Shown: positions 1 to 8,525 of the stretch, one piece after another
Layout of the letters: each line of letters begins with the position of its first letter
How positions within the stretch are numbered: position 1 is the first letter of the stretch
IMG/VR virus record: IMGVR_UViG_3300023174_000274
Span: 1 to 45,162 of that record
DNA length: 45,162 bases
Strand: one strand, 5' to 3'
From: a virus
The notes under the pieces: model-generated
What the model saw: the letters and a program-made list of their open reading frames with translations, nothing else
Told to the model about the DNA's origin: nothing
The model's database searches: none
Made by a program: the position numbers and the translations under genes

Positions 1-979
1 ACTGCCGGGCGTAGAGGTTCTGGTCGCCGCTGACGGCGTTTGGGAGGATATATTGCACCCGGTCCGTTGCCTCCAGGTTGGCAATCAACCGGGGCACCCG
101 CACGCCCCCGCCAAGCGTCGGTGCGCCGGTCAGGGAGAACCGCGTGCTGGCCCGGTCGACCGAAGAGAAGCCGGCCCGGCTGCTGATCGTCGGCCGCTGC
201 GCGGGAGCCTCGTCACTCGTTTCCAGCAAATCACTCTTGGGTCGGCTGGAGACGAGCGTCGGGTTTCCAAAGAAGCTGATGTTGTCCCCGATATTCCGCA
301 CCAGGCGGTCGTGCTTCAGGATGTGCGCCTCGTGTCCGGCAAAGTCGCCCGTGGCATCCATGCCGGTTGAACGCATCCAGTTGAAAGCCTCGACCGCCGG
401 GATGAACCCCAGGGAGTTCTTGGTCGTCCGGCGCCTGCCGGTAATCGTATCGATCGGGAACGGCGTATCGAACGCCGGCTTCTCGTCAGAAATGATTTCG
501 ACGATCTCGTTCCGCTTGACCGAGAGCCGCACGTACTGCTTCTTGGACCCGCCCGGCTGCTGAAGAGCTGCGGCGCCGACGCCGACCCGGGTCTGGTACG
601 TGTAGATCAGGTCGAGCTCTTCCAACTGCTGGTTGGAGTCGTAGTAGGCCCTGTAGTTGTCCCGGTTGAACCACATGATGCGGTAGTCGCTACCGACCGG
701 GCGGAAGAACCACAGCCCCTTGCCCTGGGAGATGAAGTCGTCAACGATCCCTTCAAGCCGTTGGTCGATCTCGTTCTCCTCGATCAGCTTCTCCAGGAAC
801 GGATGGCGGAATCCGTAGGTGTCCGTCCGCGGGTAGAACTCAATGCCCTGCCGCAGCATGAACAGGCGCATCTGGGCAAGGTGCCCGGACACGATCGTCG
901 TGTCGGCGCCGCTGTCGCTCTTTCGTTCGCGGGCCGCCTCGAGGATCTGCTCAAAGCGGCCGGGGTCTTGTTGAGCCAT
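1..979 (-). CDS. Portal protein, N-terminal part, cut by the window edge
   Basis: This frame is open from an ATG at 979 to the left edge, about 326 codons. The portal is the dodecameric ring at the capsid vertex through which DNA is pumped. The call rests mainly on position: it directly follows the large terminase in the order small terminase, large terminase, portal. The visible part is compatible, with a helical N-terminus, aromatic-rich stretches such as GLWFFRPVG around residues 90-100, and a region rich in D/N/F near residue 240. The start has a CCTAGGAT motif only a few bases upstream and no Shine-Dalgarno sequence. The C-terminal part lies outside the window. A different head protein is possible. 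Confidence 0.68.
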   Translation of the reverse strand, partial: MAQQDPGRFEQILEAARERKSDSGADTTIVSGHLAQMRLFMLRQGIEFYPRTDTYGFRHPFLEKLIEENEIDQRLEGIVDDFISQGKGLWFFRPVGSDYRIMWFNRDNYRAYYDSNQQLEELDLIYTYQTRVGVGAAALQQPGGSKKQYVRLSVKRNEIVEIISDEKPAFDTPFPIDTITGRRRTTKNSLGFIPAVEAFNWMRSTGMDATGDFAGHEAHILKHDRLVRNIGDNISFFGNPTLVSSRPKSDLLETSDEAPAQRPTISSRAGFSSVDRASTRFSLTGAPTLGGGVRVPRLIANLEATDRVQYILPNAVSGDQNLYARQ

Positions 980-983
980 GAAC

Positions 984-993
984 GCATCCTAGG
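984..993 (-). promoter_or_regulatory. Late-promoter-like motif before portal gene
   Basis: The minus strand reads CCTAGGATGC, a member of the CTAGAAT-like family found before many leftward genes here. It lies only 4-6 nt before the portal ATG, closer than the other copies. If it is a -10 element the message would be almost leaderless. A shared GCGTTC follows this copy and the one at 9411. Confidence 0.4.
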
Positions 994-1038
994 GATAGCA
1001 CCGGTGCCAGACACGTCACTCGATGCTGGTTTTGCCGC

Positions 1039-2583
1039 TCACTCAATGTGGATCTTGCCGCGCCGACAACTCTGGTCCAGCAAGATCTGGAGGGCGTCGG
1101 CGCAGTCGTCGTGCTGGCTGTTGCCCAGGTTCACGATCTCGTCAAAAACCACGCGGAAGTCCCGGTACTTGTTGAAGACGACCTTGCCTGTCTCGAACAG
1201 GCCCATCACGCCGCGGAACCGGGCAAGCTTGTCCCCTCGGACACCCGACACCGGCGAGACGCGCAGGTTGAACAGTGGCTGGCGGACCAAGCTGGACTCC
1301 CGATGCGCGATCCGCTTGAAGTCGCCCTCGAACGACTTCTGATAGGCAACGGCCTCCGGCCAGATCGTCACGTCCGAACCGGTCGGCAGGTAGCGGCCGT
1401 CCGAATCCTGGTCCAGCAGGTTCCATTCATGCAGCAGCTCGCACAGGGCCTCGACCTTCTCGATGTTGCCCATGCTCTTGATCCGCCGTTTGTCGATGAC
1501 GTAGAAGGTGTCTCCGTCCAGGCCGCCCAACATGAAGACCGTGAAGTCGTTGCGCTCCTTCAGGCCGGACGAGAGGTCCATGCCGACGCCAATTAAGTCG
1601 AATTGATCGGGAATCTGCCCGCGAACAAACAGTTCTGGCGAGATACCCAGCTCGGTGGAGCGGACCGCGCGGTTCATGTACTGGTAGGCAAACGAGACCC
1701 GGTCTTTCTCCTGGAGGTCCATCAGGTACTCCAGTGACCACCATTCCGGCCAGTAGGACCGCGGCACGCCCTCGTCGTCGTACATCAGCGCCGCTTGGAC
1801 CATGACCTTCCAGCCGTTGCGCTCGATGAACGTCGTCGCAAAGACGTCGTCGAAATGGAAACGAGTACCCAGGGCGATCGCCCGGGCGCCCTGGAACATG
1901 GTCGGAACGATGACGCTGTTCCAGTTGGCCTCCATCTCCCGGCGAATTTCTGGGTTGTCGATCGACTTCTTGGACTTGATCAAGTCGTCCAGCACGACCA
2001 GGTTGGATCGCTTCGAGGTGATCGCACCGGCCAAGCCAGCGCAAGCCAGCGTGAAGGCGTCTTCTCCTCGGACGTCGATGTCGGCATGCTCAAAGTCAAT
2101 CGACCAGAGCTCGTCGCTGGTGCGGGTCTTGGACAGTCGGACGCAGGGGAAGATCTCCTGATAGGCGTCCGAAAGGATCGTGTTCTTAATGGCGGCGCTC
2201 TTGCCGCGCGCCACGTCCACAATGAACGAGACGTAGAGGATCCGCAGCAGCTTCTTGGCCAGCGTGTGCCGTCCAATGCACCAAGCCAGTAGCAGGCCGA
2301 TCACGGTGCTCTTGGCTGACCCTCGAGGGCTCAACAAGCAAGAGTCCGGCCCGGCAATGTCAAGCAGGTGTTCGTTGCTGTCCCCGGTGACAAGCTCGCG
2401 GTGCCACTCCAGCATGTGCGCGGCCGCAGGCTTGCCCATCGCCGTACAGAACGCCCCGAAGTCCTCGCGAGCCCGTTTGACGCGTTCGCTGACGACCTCG
2501 ATGTCAGCCTTGGATTGCGGAACGCGGCGCGCTACGAGACGCCCAGAACGTTTGTGTGCCCTGACGAGCGCGAGATCAGCCAT
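1039..2583 (-). CDS. terL: Terminase large subunit (packaging ATPase/nuclease)
   Basis: The 514-residue protein is the motor that pumps DNA into the prohead and cuts concatemers. The N-terminal ATPase has a Walker A variant SPRGSAKST (about residues 85-93) and a Walker B VVLDD in the middle of the ATPase domain. The C-terminal half has the RNase H-like nuclease signatures: GVGMDLSSG with the first catalytic Asp, and a late HDDCADAL with the final acidic pair. Length is normal for the family. Start ATG 2583. The small-subunit candidate ends 21 nt upstream and the portal begins 60 nt downstream, so the three form one leftward packaging unit. Confidence 0.95.
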   Translation of the reverse strand: MADLALVRAHKRSGRLVARRVPQSKADIEVVSERVKRAREDFGAFCTAMGKPAAAHMLEWHRELVTGDSNEHLLDIAGPDSCLLSPRGSAKSTVIGLLLAWCIGRHTLAKKLLRILYVSFIVDVARGKSAAIKNTILSDAYQEIFPCVRLSKTRTSDELWSIDFEHADIDVRGEDAFTLACAGLAGAITSKRSNLVVLDDLIKSKKSIDNPEIRREMEANWNSVIVPTMFQGARAIALGTRFHFDDVFATTFIERNGWKVMVQAALMYDDEGVPRSYWPEWWSLEYLMDLQEKDRVSFAYQYMNRAVRSTELGISPELFVRGQIPDQFDLIGVGMDLSSGLKERNDFTVFMLGGLDGDTFYVIDKRRIKSMGNIEKVEALCELLHEWNLLDQDSDGRYLPTGSDVTIWPEAVAYQKSFEGDFKRIAHRESSLVRQPLFNLRVSPVSGVRGDKLARFRGVMGLFETGKVVFNKYRDFRVVFDEIVNLGNSQHDDCADALQILLDQSCRRGKIHIE

Positions 2584-2604
2584 GGCAATCAGCGTAGCCG
2601 CTGA

Positions 2605-3135
2605 CTACCGTTCGTCGTTCACCTGGCTCCAGAACGATTCGTAGCCCTGCTCCAGGGCTGCTTTCATCTCATCGCTCTCTGCGAACATGTCCTGCAGGAT
2701 TCGCAGCAGGCGATCCGCGCCGGTAAGCAGAAGACCGCGGCGATCGACCGCCCGGGTCATGCGCTCGACCTCGACCAGGTGCCCGCGCAGCTCCTTGGAA
2801 AGCGAGGCAATGTTCCTGGCCGCGTCGAGTGGCTTGATTGGTACAGCCCCGTCATCGCCGGAGCCGACCATGCCGCCGGGGTCGCGCAGGCTGGCGATGT
2901 CAGCCTCGAGCTTGATGGCCTCGGCCAGGAGCATCTTGCGTCGATCGAGCCGGGGGTATCGCTTCTGCAGCCAACCTTCGAGCTCCAGGAAGTCCCCCTC
3001 GTAGCCCATGGCGCAGGCGTACATCCAGGTCTGCAGGGCGGAGTCGCGCGCTTCGCAGGCCAGGAGGAATCGCTCCCTCTGCCCACTGTCCAGGGACGAG
3101 AGAAAGCCAGCGACAGCCGGGGCGGACTCAGGCAA
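2605..3135 (-). CDS. Putative terminase small subunit
   Basis: This 176-residue, largely helical, charged protein is encoded directly upstream of the large terminase, where the DNA-recognition small subunit normally sits. No helix-turn-helix could be named with confidence, so the call rests on position, size and helicity. The first usable start is TTG 3135, overlapping the TGA of the upstream gene (stop at 3128). A scaffold or adaptor protein is an alternative. Confidence 0.55.
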   Translation of the reverse strand: MPESAPAVAGFLSSLDSGQRERFLLACEARDSALQTWMYACAMGYEGDFLELEGWLQKRYPRLDRRKMLLAEAIKLEADIASLRDPGGMVGSGDDGAVPIKPLDAARNIASLSKELRGHLVEVERMTRAVDRRGLLLTGADRLLRILQDMFAESDEMKAALEQGYESFWSQVNDER

Positions 3136-3667
3136 ACAGTGTCCGCCCCCGGTCGCGAATGGCCCCGCGAGCGTCCGCGCTCAGCGTCAGCTTGGTCTTC
3201 CGCTCCTCGTCTCCTTGCAAGCCGATCTGCTTCTCCTGGCTCTGGTAGCCCTCGCGCTGGCCAGCAAGCGCGGTATCGGAGACGTACTTCTGTCGCTCGA
3301 AGTCGACCTTGCCTTGGGAGGCGATGCGGCGGTCTTCTGCGTCAGAGGCAATCCCTTGGGCGGCTTTCTGGTACTCCACGGCGTGCGGCATCATCGCTTT
3401 GGCGTAGTTCACATCGCTGTTCTGCTTGAGCGCTGCTGTAGCGGAGTTGTAGAACAGATCGGCACCAGCGGCCCCGACGGCCTTGTTGCCCTTGTTGCTG
3501 TTCAGCCACCCGGTGATCGAAGCGTTCAAGTCGCCGCTTGCGCCATAGAAGGAGCTCGGAGTGTTGTAATCGGGCTCCGGGGCGGGATCCGGCGCGCGCT
3601 GAGACGCCTGCTGGGCCGCCCTGGCCCTGGCCTCTGCTCGTGCGCGGCGCTCTGCTCTGCTGCTCAT
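3128..3667 (-). CDS. Putative virion protein, charged N-terminus
   Basis: A 179-residue protein beginning with a run of Arg/Ala/Glu (RAERRARAEARARAAQQA), then a Pro-rich linker and an Ala/Gln/Lys-rich helical body. I recognise no family. The composition resembles internal virion or scaffold proteins. It overlaps the next gene by 8 nt, and its ATG 3667 lies 4 nt after the upstream stop, so it is translated with its neighbours. Confidence 0.7.
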   Translation of the reverse strand: MSSRAERRARAEARARAAQQASQRAPDPAPEPDYNTPSSFYGASGDLNASITGWLNSNKGNKAVGAAGADLFYNSATAALKQNSDVNYAKAMMPHAVEYQKAAQGIASDAEDRRIASQGKVDFERQKYVSDTALAGQREGYQSQEKQIGLQGDEERKTKLTLSADARGAIRDRGRTLFA

Positions 3668-3670
3668 GGC

Positions 3671-4402
3671 TTACACAAATGCACCGCTGATCTCTGATTC
3701 CTGATCACGGAGCAATCTGAGGATTGAGGCGCCCATGCCAACGACGGGAGCGAGCTGCTGCGCAAACTTCGCAATCCCCTGGGGCTGGTCCATCTGCCGC
3801 AGCTGCAGCACGGTGTCCAAGTAGTTCCGCTGTTGGCGCTCATTCGAAGCTATGGACTGCGGCATCAGTCCAGGGCCGTCACCGATGAACCGGTTGGCCA
3901 TCGCAAGTTGCTGGCCGCCAGTCTGGTCAAGGACGTCCCTTAAAGTGCCCCCGATGAGCTCGCGCCTGGCTCCAGTCTCCGCAAGCGTTTTACGGATGTC
4001 AGCGTCTGTTTGCGAGCCATATAACTTGCCCTGCCCCTCGTAGTCTGCGCCTCTTTCTGCAATCCTTCCCCTGACACCCTCTTGATTCAGGCTCTTTGCG
4101 TTGGCTACCGTGCTGCTCTGGAAGCGAGTATCCCTGTCAAGTTGAGATTCCGCGCCGCGGATGTTGACGTCTAGGATCTTTCCTGCCTGAGCCGGAAGCC
4201 TGTCTTCGGCTTGGAGTCCTAGCTGTTGCCTTCTGGTCTCAAGCTCCTCTGCCCTCCTCTCAGCCCTGATCTGATCCCGTCTAATTTCCGCCTGCAGGTC
4301 CCTGTACTCCCGTAGCTGCCGCTCCCGCGAGACGGAGCCAAAGGCGTCCGCAACCGAACCGATGCCGGTTGCGGCGTCACGAAGAAAACCGCCTACGCCC
4401 AT
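3671..4402 (-). CDS. Putative internal virion protein, coiled coil
   Basis: A 243-residue protein starting MGVGGFLRDAATG at ATG 4402. A TTG at 4447 would add 15 residues but lies upstream of the start of most likely transcripts from the motif at 4428. Residues about 25-70 are highly charged and helical (E/R/Q-rich), typical of a coiled coil, followed by a Gln/Asn/Asp-rich region. No family recognised. It is the first gene after a late motif and probably leads the terminase-portal message. Confidence 0.7.
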   Translation of the reverse strand: MGVGGFLRDAATGIGSVADAFGSVSRERQLREYRDLQAEIRRDQIRAERRAEELETRRQQLGLQAEDRLPAQAGKILDVNIRGAESQLDRDTRFQSSTVANAKSLNQEGVRGRIAERGADYEGQGKLYGSQTDADIRKTLAETGARRELIGGTLRDVLDQTGGQQLAMANRFIGDGPGLMPQSIASNERQQRNYLDTVLQLRQMDQPQGIAKFAQQLAPVVGMGASILRLLRDQESEISGAFV

Positions 4403-4427
4403 GAGGTGACCCTGCCTCCCATCGCCC

Positions 4428-4437
4428 GATTCTAGGG
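4428..4437 (-). promoter_or_regulatory. Late-promoter-like motif CCCTAGAATC
   Basis: On the minus strand the sequence is CCCTAGAATCGGGC, about 26 nt before ATG 4402. It shares CTAGAATCGG with the copy at 5621 and lies in the short gap between two leftward genes. No -35 box is evident. Confidence 0.5.
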
Positions 4438-4475
4438 GGAATGGCAAACTGCTCGCCCTGGCAAGCGGACGTGAG

Positions 4476-4955
4476 CTACTGGCTGAAGCCGTTGTTCAAA
4501 ATACCCGCAGCGAGAGCGTCGGTGCTCCCCGTCCACGGGAGCGTGTTCGACCGAATGCGGTTCAAAAGGTCCGTCGTATCGGCAAAATCGCCCAACTGAC
4601 CGTTCAACGTCGGCGGCCTGCCTGCATCCAGGAGAAGTTTCTGCAGTTCAGGCGATCCCGCAAAACGGCCACCGGCGCCCGATCCGGAAAAGCCAGACAA
4701 GTTGCTGGCCAGATTGGACAGCCCAGCGCGTACACTGTTTTGCCGGTTGACTTTGGCGTCAAACCGCCGGAGGGCAAGGTCTCCTTCGTTGCGAAGTCGG
4801 ACCTGGTCCAGCATGTTGGCGTTGTTGGCCTCGACCTCTTTGAGTCGGGCCTGGTTGTTCATCCGGTTCAGCTCGCGGTTCTGGAAGGGCGTCGACTTGT
4901 AGTCCCAGGCCCCAGCGAGCAGGTTGCCAAACGACTCGGGCGTAATCACCGTCAT
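4476..4955 (-). CDS. Putative virion protein, unknown
   Basis: A 159-residue protein (MTVITPESFGNLLAGAWD...) with an Asn/Arg-rich helical stretch (residues about 25-70) and a Gly/Ser loop (FSGSGAGG). No family recognised. The ATG at 4955 overlaps the TGA of the upstream gene as TGATG; a GTG at 4958 is the alternative. Part of the leftward virion block. Confidence 0.68.
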   Translation of the reverse strand: MTVITPESFGNLLAGAWDYKSTPFQNRELNRMNNQARLKEVEANNANMLDQVRLRNEGDLALRRFDAKVNRQNSVRAGLSNLASNLSGFSGSGAGGRFAGSPELQKLLLDAGRPPTLNGQLGDFADTTDLLNRIRSNTLPWTGSTDALAAGILNNGFSQ

Positions 4956-5596
4956 CACGCAATCCCCGAAGACAGGGCACTGGCCATCAACTGCGCGGCA
5001 GCGGGGTCCGTGTAGGACCTACTTGGGTTCATGGCCGCGCCAAGCAGCGCTTGCATGTAAGCGTTCCTGGAGTTCAGGTCCGCAGCAATGGCGGCCCTCC
5101 GGGCATCAGAAGCATCCTCCGCTCGCTGGTAGGCCATCTGCACCGGCAGCTGCTGCCAGGCGGCCATGTTCTGCGTCTTCATGGCAGAAGCAACGCGCCG
5201 TTCATTGGCCCCGATCTCATTGCCGACGGGGTCACTTGTCAGGGACTGGATGCCCTTGACGGCGCCTGCGCCGAGAGAACCGCCTAGTGCACTGCCAGCG
5301 AGGCCGCCAATGGTCCGGCCGATGAAACTGCCGATCGGCCCACCGAAAGGAGCCCCGAGGACGCCTCCAGCCAAGGCTCCCGCTGCGCCGAGCCCCAGCG
5401 ATCCGACCGCGCCGCCGGCGTTGGCCAGGGGGTTCGTCGGATCGCCGTTGAGCTCATTCATCGCGCTCAACGCGATCGGAACGCCACTCAGCGCAAAGCC
5501 CGCCGCACCGATGGCCCGCTTCTGCGCAGGGGTCAGGCTGTTCAGAAACCCCTGACGGGCCGGGATTGTGGGCGGGATTGTGGCAAGGCCGGACAT
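4955..5596 (-). CDS. Putative virion protein with Gly/Ala-rich hydrophobic core
   Basis: A 213-residue protein. Residues about 65-125 are a long Gly/Ala-rich hydrophobic stretch with GxxxG-like spacing (GALAGGVLGAPFGGPIG), which suggests membrane insertion, as in ejected internal proteins. The C-terminus is Ala/Ser-rich. Start ATG 5596 was chosen because it follows the motif at 5621 by about 25 nt; upstream in-frame codons lie inside the preceding gene. No family recognised. Confidence 0.7.
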   Translation of the reverse strand: MSGLATIPPTIPARQGFLNSLTPAQKRAIGAAGFALSGVPIALSAMNELNGDPTNPLANAGGAVGSLGLGAAGALAGGVLGAPFGGPIGSFIGRTIGGLAGSALGGSLGAGAVKGIQSLTSDPVGNEIGANERRVASAMKTQNMAAWQQLPVQMAYQRAEDASDARRAAIAADLNSRNAYMQALLGAAMNPSRSYTDPAAAQLMASALSSGIA

Positions 5597-5606
5597 GTTC
5601 TCGCTA

Positions 5607-6494
5607 CTACAAGCCTGCGCCGATTCTAGGCGGCAGATCCTGTCCATCTTCGGCCATGTATTTTGGCCTCACCGGCTCCGTCCAAGGCACCAATTCTGAA
5701 GAGTTGGCGATCGTGCGATCGAGCTTCGGGCAATAGACGGACCCAGGGGCGCCCGGGCGGGGATCGATACACGCTGTGCAGGCATGCACGTAGTCGATGT
5801 TGTGCAGCCGATTCGGATCCTCGATCGGGTGCCCAAGGTCAGGATCGATGAGCCGGTAGCGCTCCCGGTCGTAGGGCACGTTGTACGCCTCGATGTAGTG
5901 CCAAACGTCCGCATCGCTCCAGTCCCGCAGCGGGAACAGGGCCATGGCCCCATCGGCGCGCATCACGGCGTCCACCTTGGTGCCGGCCGGGCCGCCCAAC
6001 ACGGCATCAGTGTCGCACTCCTTGTGCCCGATCCAGAACGCCTGGAGCGGCGTATGTGCGTTCAGCCCCTCCTGGGTCGGACGGCGTGCCATCTCAACCG
6101 CGCAGACCCAGGGCTCTTCCCTGTCCTCGCCGGCGGGACCGGGGCCGCGGTGCGTGATCCCCGTGGGGCAGGAGAAGCTGCCGCCATTCAGCCGGTAGAC
6201 GTTCTGCAGTTCGAACTCATCACCATGCGACTGGAAGGCGACCAGGCTCGGGTGCCAAGAGATCACCTGCAGTCCCCAGTCCCGGATCAACCTGTCATGA
6301 AAAGAGTACCGGCGCGGCTGCCATGGCTCGCGGAAGAAGATCACCGGCGGCTGGAACCCGAGGTCGTGTAACAGGTGCAGCAGAACCATGGAGTCCTTGC
6401 CGCCCGACCACAGCACCGCGTTCAGTGGGAACGATTCGTGGCCACGCTCAATCAGCGCCAGGGTCCGATCAACGCGTCGGGAGAAGCCGTCCAT
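5607..6494 (-). CDS. PAPS-reductase-family (PP-loop) protein
   Basis: A 295-residue adenine-nucleotide alpha-hydrolase-like protein. The PP-loop SGGKDS is at about residues 30-35 (LWSGGKDSMVLL), and the later FPLRDWSDADVWHYIE is the typical helix of CysH/CysD relatives. A Cys-rich region in the C-terminal third (ACTACID, YCPKL) may bind metal. Cellular relatives reduce activated sulfate or modify nucleic acids; phage versions have no settled role. It sits inside the virion operon, ATG 6494 only 4 nt after the upstream stop. Alternatives are a DNA- or tRNA-thiolation-like enzyme. Confidence 0.85.
   Translation of the reverse strand: MDGFSRRVDRTLALIERGHESFPLNAVLWSGGKDSMVLLHLLHDLGFQPPVIFFREPWQPRRYSFHDRLIRDWGLQVISWHPSLVAFQSHGDEFELQNVYRLNGGSFSCPTGITHRGPGPAGEDREEPWVCAVEMARRPTQEGLNAHTPLQAFWIGHKECDTDAVLGGPAGTKVDAVMRADGAMALFPLRDWSDADVWHYIEAYNVPYDRERYRLIDPDLGHPIEDPNRLHNIDYVHACTACIDPRPGAPGSVYCPKLDRTIANSSELVPWTEPVRPKYMAEDGQDLPPRIGAGL
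5621..5630 (-). promoter_or_regulatory. Late-promoter-like motif CCTAGAATCG
   Basis: Minus-strand CCGCCTAGAATCGGC, about 25 nt before ATG 5596. It lies inside the last codons of the PAPS-reductase-family gene, so the motif is kept even where it must be compatible with coding. Confidence 0.5.
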
Positions 6495-6498
6495 CGCG

Positions 6499-6816
6499 TC
6501 AGATCAGCGCGAAGCCGGCGGTCACCGCAGCGCTGACGGCCGAGCCAGCTGCGACCTTGCCCAATTCGCCGGCAAGGTTCGGAGCCTTGGCTTTGCTGGA
6601 GCCCTGCTGGTACATCGCCCCAAGTTGACGAGCCCTTACGAAAGAATCGGTGTTTTTCTTATCAATTTCAAAAGCATTCTTCTGGTCTTCGCTGTCGAGG
6701 TAGTCATCCATGAACCTCGTGTTGCCGTAGTATTTCGTGCTGCTTCCCGGCCCAGTGGCCACATCAGCGCTCAATCCGCTGGTGTCGAATCCGTTGGCTG
6801 TGAAACGGCTTGCCAT
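6499..6816 (-). CDS. Putative virion protein, unknown
   Basis: A 105-residue protein starting MASRFTANGFD at ATG 6816, 2 nt after the upstream stop. It has a polar N-terminal half and an Ala/Val-rich C-terminal helix (AAGSAVSAAVTAGFALI) that could insert in a membrane. No family recognised. Confidence 0.68.
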   Translation of the reverse strand: MASRFTANGFDTSGLSADVATGPGSSTKYYGNTRFMDDYLDSEDQKNAFEIDKKNTDSFVRARQLGAMYQQGSSKAKAPNLAGELGKVAAGSAVSAAVTAGFALI

Positions 6817-6818
6817 GA

Positions 6819-7175
6819 CTACTTGATCCCAAAACCGGACATCCAGGTCGACGGGCCGATCGATGCGCTCTTGTCCCACAGACCAGAGATCGCCGATCCG
6901 CCGCCCTTACCGAAAAGCCCTGCGAGCCCGCTGGCGGCGGCGTTACCGAGGAGGCCGCCCGCCTTGCTTGCCACGCCGCTCAACCCCTGCTGCAGGGCAG
7001 AAGACCCGGGTGACTGCGCTGCGGCTCCGCCCTGGTTGGTGCCGCCGTACATCATCTGGGCGTTGTCGCGCTCTTGCTTTAGCCCGGCGCGTAGCTTGGT
7101 GTACCGATTCGCGCGCTCGCGGGCCGCAGCCGCCCCGAAGACCTGCCCTCCGTACGGATCGCCGTCGCCGTTCAC
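6819..7175 (-). CDS. Putative virion protein, unknown
   Basis: A 118-residue protein beginning at GTG 7175 (NGDGDPYGGQ). The middle is basic and Gln-rich, the C-terminal half Gly/Ala/Ser-rich (GLLGNAAASGLAGLFGKGG). No family recognised. The start codon is about 26 nt downstream of an ATAGAAT motif. Confidence 0.68.
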   Translation of the reverse strand: MNGDGDPYGGQVFGAAAARERANRYTKLRAGLKQERDNAQMMYGGTNQGGAAAQSPGSSALQQGLSGVASKAGGLLGNAAASGLAGLFGKGGGSAISGLWDKSASIGPSTWMSGFGIK

Positions 7176-7200
7176 GCTGGCTCTCGCTCTGTCTACCTGG

Positions 7201-7210
7201 GCATTCTATG
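7201..7210 (-). promoter_or_regulatory. Late-promoter-like motif CATAGAATGC
   Basis: Minus-strand GCATAGAATGCCC, about 26 nt before GTG 7175. It overlaps the stop codon (TAG) of the upstream gene. It differs from the consensus by ATAG in place of CTAG. Confidence 0.42.
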
Positions 7211-8525
7211 CAGCGCCCGCGATGGGGCTGCCGGACAGCTGCGATTGCTGGACCATTTCTTCTGCTTCCTTTGCAGCGAGGCGATGCTCCTCCAGGTTGC
7301 GGGCGCGGCGCACCTGCTCGAGCAGCATCGCCCCGGCACCGGTGATCCCCAGTCCCGCCGAGGTGCCGGCCAGGGTGCCCAGCAGGAGCCTGGACTCGAC
7401 GTGATTGGCGGCTGCCGTGTAGTCCTCGACGGCTCTTGCGTGGATCTTGGCCGCTTCTTCGGTCGTCAGCTTCCCGCCGCCGGGGGCCTCAGGCGCAAAG
7501 CCTCCCCTGGTGTAGGTCAAGTTGAGCTTCGCTTTGTCCTTGGCTTCCCTGAGGGACTGGAGCTCTTCGAAGCGGTTGCCGCCCGGTGCGTTAGCCAGGC
7601 GCTTGCCGGCCATCCGAAGTCCAGCTCGGCCGGCCGCGAGACCACCAACGAGCGGCAGCAGGCCGGTCAGCAGGGGTACTGATTTGCCGACGAAGTTGAT
7701 TTCCGCTCCATGGATCCCATCCGGAGTGAACTTGACGAGTCCCTTGTCGCCATGAAGGAAGGCCTTGTACGACTCGTACTCCCCGGGCGACACGTCGGGG
7801 CGCTCCTGGACAAACTCCTTGTAGGGCAGCAGTGAACCGCTGCGGCCGACCGTGCGGTAGAGCCTCTCGGTGATCGGATCGGCACTCTCCTTTTTGTCCT
7901 CCTCGGTGGGCAGGACAGCCCCGTAGCCGGGCTGACGGAACAGGGTGCCCGATGCAGCGGAGGCGGCCAGGACGAGAGGGAACGCCGCGGCGAACCTCAG
8001 CGACGGCCGGGTGATCGGGGACCCCAGGGGAGCGTGAGGAATCGGCTCTTCCCACGGCAGCAAGCGGCTTCCCAGGGCTCCGTGTTGCGTCTGGCTGGCA
8101 GCTAGTACCGAGGCAGCTTCTGGAGCATTCAGGAACCACCAAATGCTCTGCAGCCCTTGCGTCGTGGCGTCCTTGGCGGCAGCGCCGGCGAACTGAGCGC
8201 CGCGGCGAGCAAGGCCAGGCCCGCGCCCCTGTTTGACGTCCTTGCCGTCAAGTTCTGGGAAGTCCCCGACCCGCAGGGTGTTCTGCCGCATCTCGGGGTC
8301 GGTCGCCCGCTGCTCGTCGAACGCCTTGAGCTTTTCAGGGCCGTACCCAAGCAGGTATTCCGGGGCGTACTGCCTGGCGGCGTCGAGGATGTTCGAGCGG
8401 CGCATCAACCACGCGAACGGATCTGCGACGCTCCCGTAGGACCTGAAGTCCGGGTCGGCCATGAAGGCCTGCTTGAAGACATCCCGCAGCCCAAGGCCCG
8501 ACCTGGGAATCCGAGGGACGTCCAT
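7206..8525 (-). CDS. Putative internal virion protein (439 aa)
   Basis: A 439-residue protein with an aromatic/charged N-terminus, a central hydrophobic region (SVPLLTGLLPLVGGLAAGRAG, starting near residue 275), a helical Lys/Glu segment, and a Gly/Ala-rich segment (LLLGTLAGTSAGLGITGAG) before a charged C-terminal helix. Repeated amphipathic and hydrophobic segments resemble proteins ejected with the genome. No family recognised. ATG 8525 overlaps the upstream stop as TGATG. Confidence 0.7.
   Translation of the reverse strand: MDVPRIPRSGLGLRDVFKQAFMADPDFRSYGSVADPFAWLMRRSNILDAARQYAPEYLLGYGPEKLKAFDEQRATDPEMRQNTLRVGDFPELDGKDVKQGRGPGLARRGAQFAGAAAKDATTQGLQSIWWFLNAPEAASVLAASQTQHGALGSRLLPWEEPIPHAPLGSPITRPSLRFAAAFPLVLAASAASGTLFRQPGYGAVLPTEEDKKESADPITERLYRTVGRSGSLLPYKEFVQERPDVSPGEYESYKAFLHGDKGLVKFTPDGIHGAEINFVGKSVPLLTGLLPLVGGLAAGRAGLRMAGKRLANAPGGNRFEELQSLREAKDKAKLNLTYTRGGFAPEAPGGGKLTTEEAAKIHARAVEDYTAAANHVESRLLLGTLAGTSAGLGITGAGAMLLEQVRRARNLEEHRLAAKEAEEMVQQSQLSGSPIAGAA

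Noticed and set aside
1039-2604. Several long open frames on the plus strand opposite the large terminase
   Set aside because: They are Arg/Val/Pro-rich antisense shadows produced by GC-rich third positions of the real minus-strand gene and carry no motif.
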